Below are positions 7,137-7,765 of a stretch of 7,765 bases of DNA, one piece after another; position 1 is the stretch's first letter; the number at the start of each line of letters is the position of its first letter. This stretch comes from Bacteroidales bacterium. Its GTDB lineage: Bacteria; Bacteroidota; Bacteroidia; Bacteroidales; UBA10428. The position numbers and the translations under genes are program-made. The stretch covers positions 1 to 7,765 of the forward strand of contig JAFGVG010000065.1 in NCBI GenBank assembly GCA_016938095.1, in the 5' to 3' direction. The notes under the pieces were generated by a model that saw nothing but the letters and a program-made list of their open reading frames with translations, was not told the DNA's origin and ran no database searches.

Positions 7137-7163
7137 ACGAATGATGATAAAAGGGGGACAAAT
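7131..7163 (-). promoter_or_regulatory. Tandem 21-bp-spaced direct repeats, candidate AraC-domain sites
   Basis: The minus strand carries ATTTGTCCCCCT (7163-7152) and ATTCGTCCACCT (7142-7131), identical at 10 of 12 positions and exactly 21 bp apart, two helical turns on one face of the DNA. AraC-family activators bind direct half-sites with this phasing (the araI1-araI2 arrangement of E. coli AraC). The adjacent gene encodes an AraC-type DNA-binding domain, so these are candidate activator sites for the GH51-GH43 transcript. The inference rests on spacing and position. Confidence 0.5.
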
Positions 7164-7172
7164 CTCCACAGG

Positions 7173-7765
7173 TCAATTGTCCGCTATGGTGACAGGCAGC
7201 TTACCTTCGGCGTATTCAGTGGGCGTCACGCCGTACACCCGTCTGAAAATCCTGGAGAAATATTTGGGATCATTAAAGCCAACCTGGTAGGCTACTTCTG
7301 AAATATTGAATATACGGGTTTTTAACAGTTCTGTAGACTTTTTTAACCTGATATGGGTAATGAAATCACCGGCAGACTGATCTACGATGGCTGTAAGCTT
7401 TTTATGCAGCAGGCTCCTGCTGACGGCCATTTTTTCAACGAAGACTTCAACACAGAATTCAGAATCCTGATAATGGGCTTCAACCGTTTCAATCGCTTTC
7501 TTCAAAAATTGCTCATCCAGTGAAGTGGAGACGAGTTCTTTCGGCTCAGCGTTCGCCTTGGTAAGGAATAGCTTCCTGAGCCTTTGCCTGTTTTGGATGG
7601 TGGTACATATTTTGGCTTCCAGTATGGATAAATTGAACGGTTTTGGAATATAATCATCTGCTCCACGCTCCAATCCTTCAATCCAATTTTCCACTGTGGT
7701 TCGGGCAGTCAGCAACAATACCGGAATATGACTGGTAAGAATATTCTCCTTAATGCGGGTACACA
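7173..7765 (-). CDS. Receiver-AraC regulator, C-terminal part, probably hybrid two-component system
   Basis: The gene enters from the window edge; 196 residues and the TGA stop are visible. The first 60 or so residues are the end of a response-regulator receiver domain, with IKENILTSHIPVLLLTAR carrying the switch threonine (LLTA) and GADDYIPKPFN carrying the conserved Lys-Pro; the phosphorylated Asp lies outside. A linker beginning SLDEQFLKKAIETVEAHY leads into an AraC-type double helix-turn-helix of about 100 residues, with SRSLLHKKL in the first motif and ISEVAYQVGFNDPKYFSRIFRRVYGVTP in the second. This end is typical of Bacteroidota hybrid sensors, single proteins with a periplasmic sugar-sensing part, histidine kinase, receiver and AraC domain. 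A stand-alone receiver-AraC protein is not excluded. It is 125-175 bp upstream of GH51 and is the likely activator of it. No methionine start is visible in the window. Confidence 0.85.
   Translation of the reverse strand, partial: CTRIKENILTSHIPVLLLTARTTVENWIEGLERGADDYIPKPFNLSILEAKICTTIQNRQRLRKLFLTKANAEPKELVSTSLDEQFLKKAIETVEAHYQDSEFCVEVFVEKMAVSRSLLHKKLTAIVDQSAGDFITHIRLKKSTELLKTRIFNISEVAYQVGFNDPKYFSRIFRRVYGVTPTEYAEGKLPVTIADN

Noticed and set aside
7173..7718. A complete small AraC regulator starting at 7718
   Set aside because: Position 7718 is a TTG leucine codon inside the receiver domain. The frame continues to the window edge with the conserved sequence preceding LLTAR, so the gene is truncated by the window.
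1..7765. Insertion sequence, tRNA or phage attachment site
   Set aside because: I found no transposase, terminal inverted repeats, tRNA cloverleaf or integrase; all coding space is taken by arabinose-related genes.

Overview
The window looks like part of a Bacteroidota chromosome, probably a Bacteroidales-like environmental or gut lineage. The evidence is a response regulator fused to an AraC-type DNA-binding domain of hybrid two-component type, a Nudix-domain AraR-type regulator beside an SSS-family sugar symporter and an AraB-type ribulokinase, short AT-rich intergenic regions without clear Shine-Dalgarno sequences, and TAnnTTTG-like promoter elements. The species assignment is inference. 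All six genes lie on the minus strand, so the locus reads from high to low coordinates, and coding density is high. No stretch longer than about 175 bases lacks a gene.

In transcription order: (1) the C-terminal third or less of a sensor/regulator (receiver end plus AraC domain, cut by the window edge at 7765); (2) a control region of about 125-175 bp with tandem 21-bp-spaced repeats; (3) an exported GH51 alpha-L-arabinofuranosidase; (4) an exported GH43 endo-arabinanase-type enzyme; (5) an intrinsic-terminator-like hairpin at about 3830-3870; (6) a promoter with a 19-bp palindrome; (7) an AraR-type regulator with a degenerate Nudix box; (8) a sodium/sugar symporter with an unusual large insertion; (9) a period-7 inverted-repeat element; (10) an L-ribulokinase, cut by the window edge at base 1.

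Read together, this is an arabinan and L-arabinose utilisation locus in two transcriptional blocks. The upstream block (regulator, GH51, GH43) would sense and depolymerise arabinan or arabino-oligosaccharides outside the cytoplasm. The downstream block (AraR, symporter, AraB, probably araA/araD beyond the window) would import the released L-arabinose and phosphorylate its ketose form towards the pentose phosphate pathway. No SusC/SusD pair is present in the window.

The gene set is of a familiar kind; I do not see a wholly new system. The points most worth a second look are the roughly 95-residue insertion in the symporter, the palindrome abutting the AraR promoter, the helically phased repeats upstream of GH51, and the period-7 intergenic element in front of araB.
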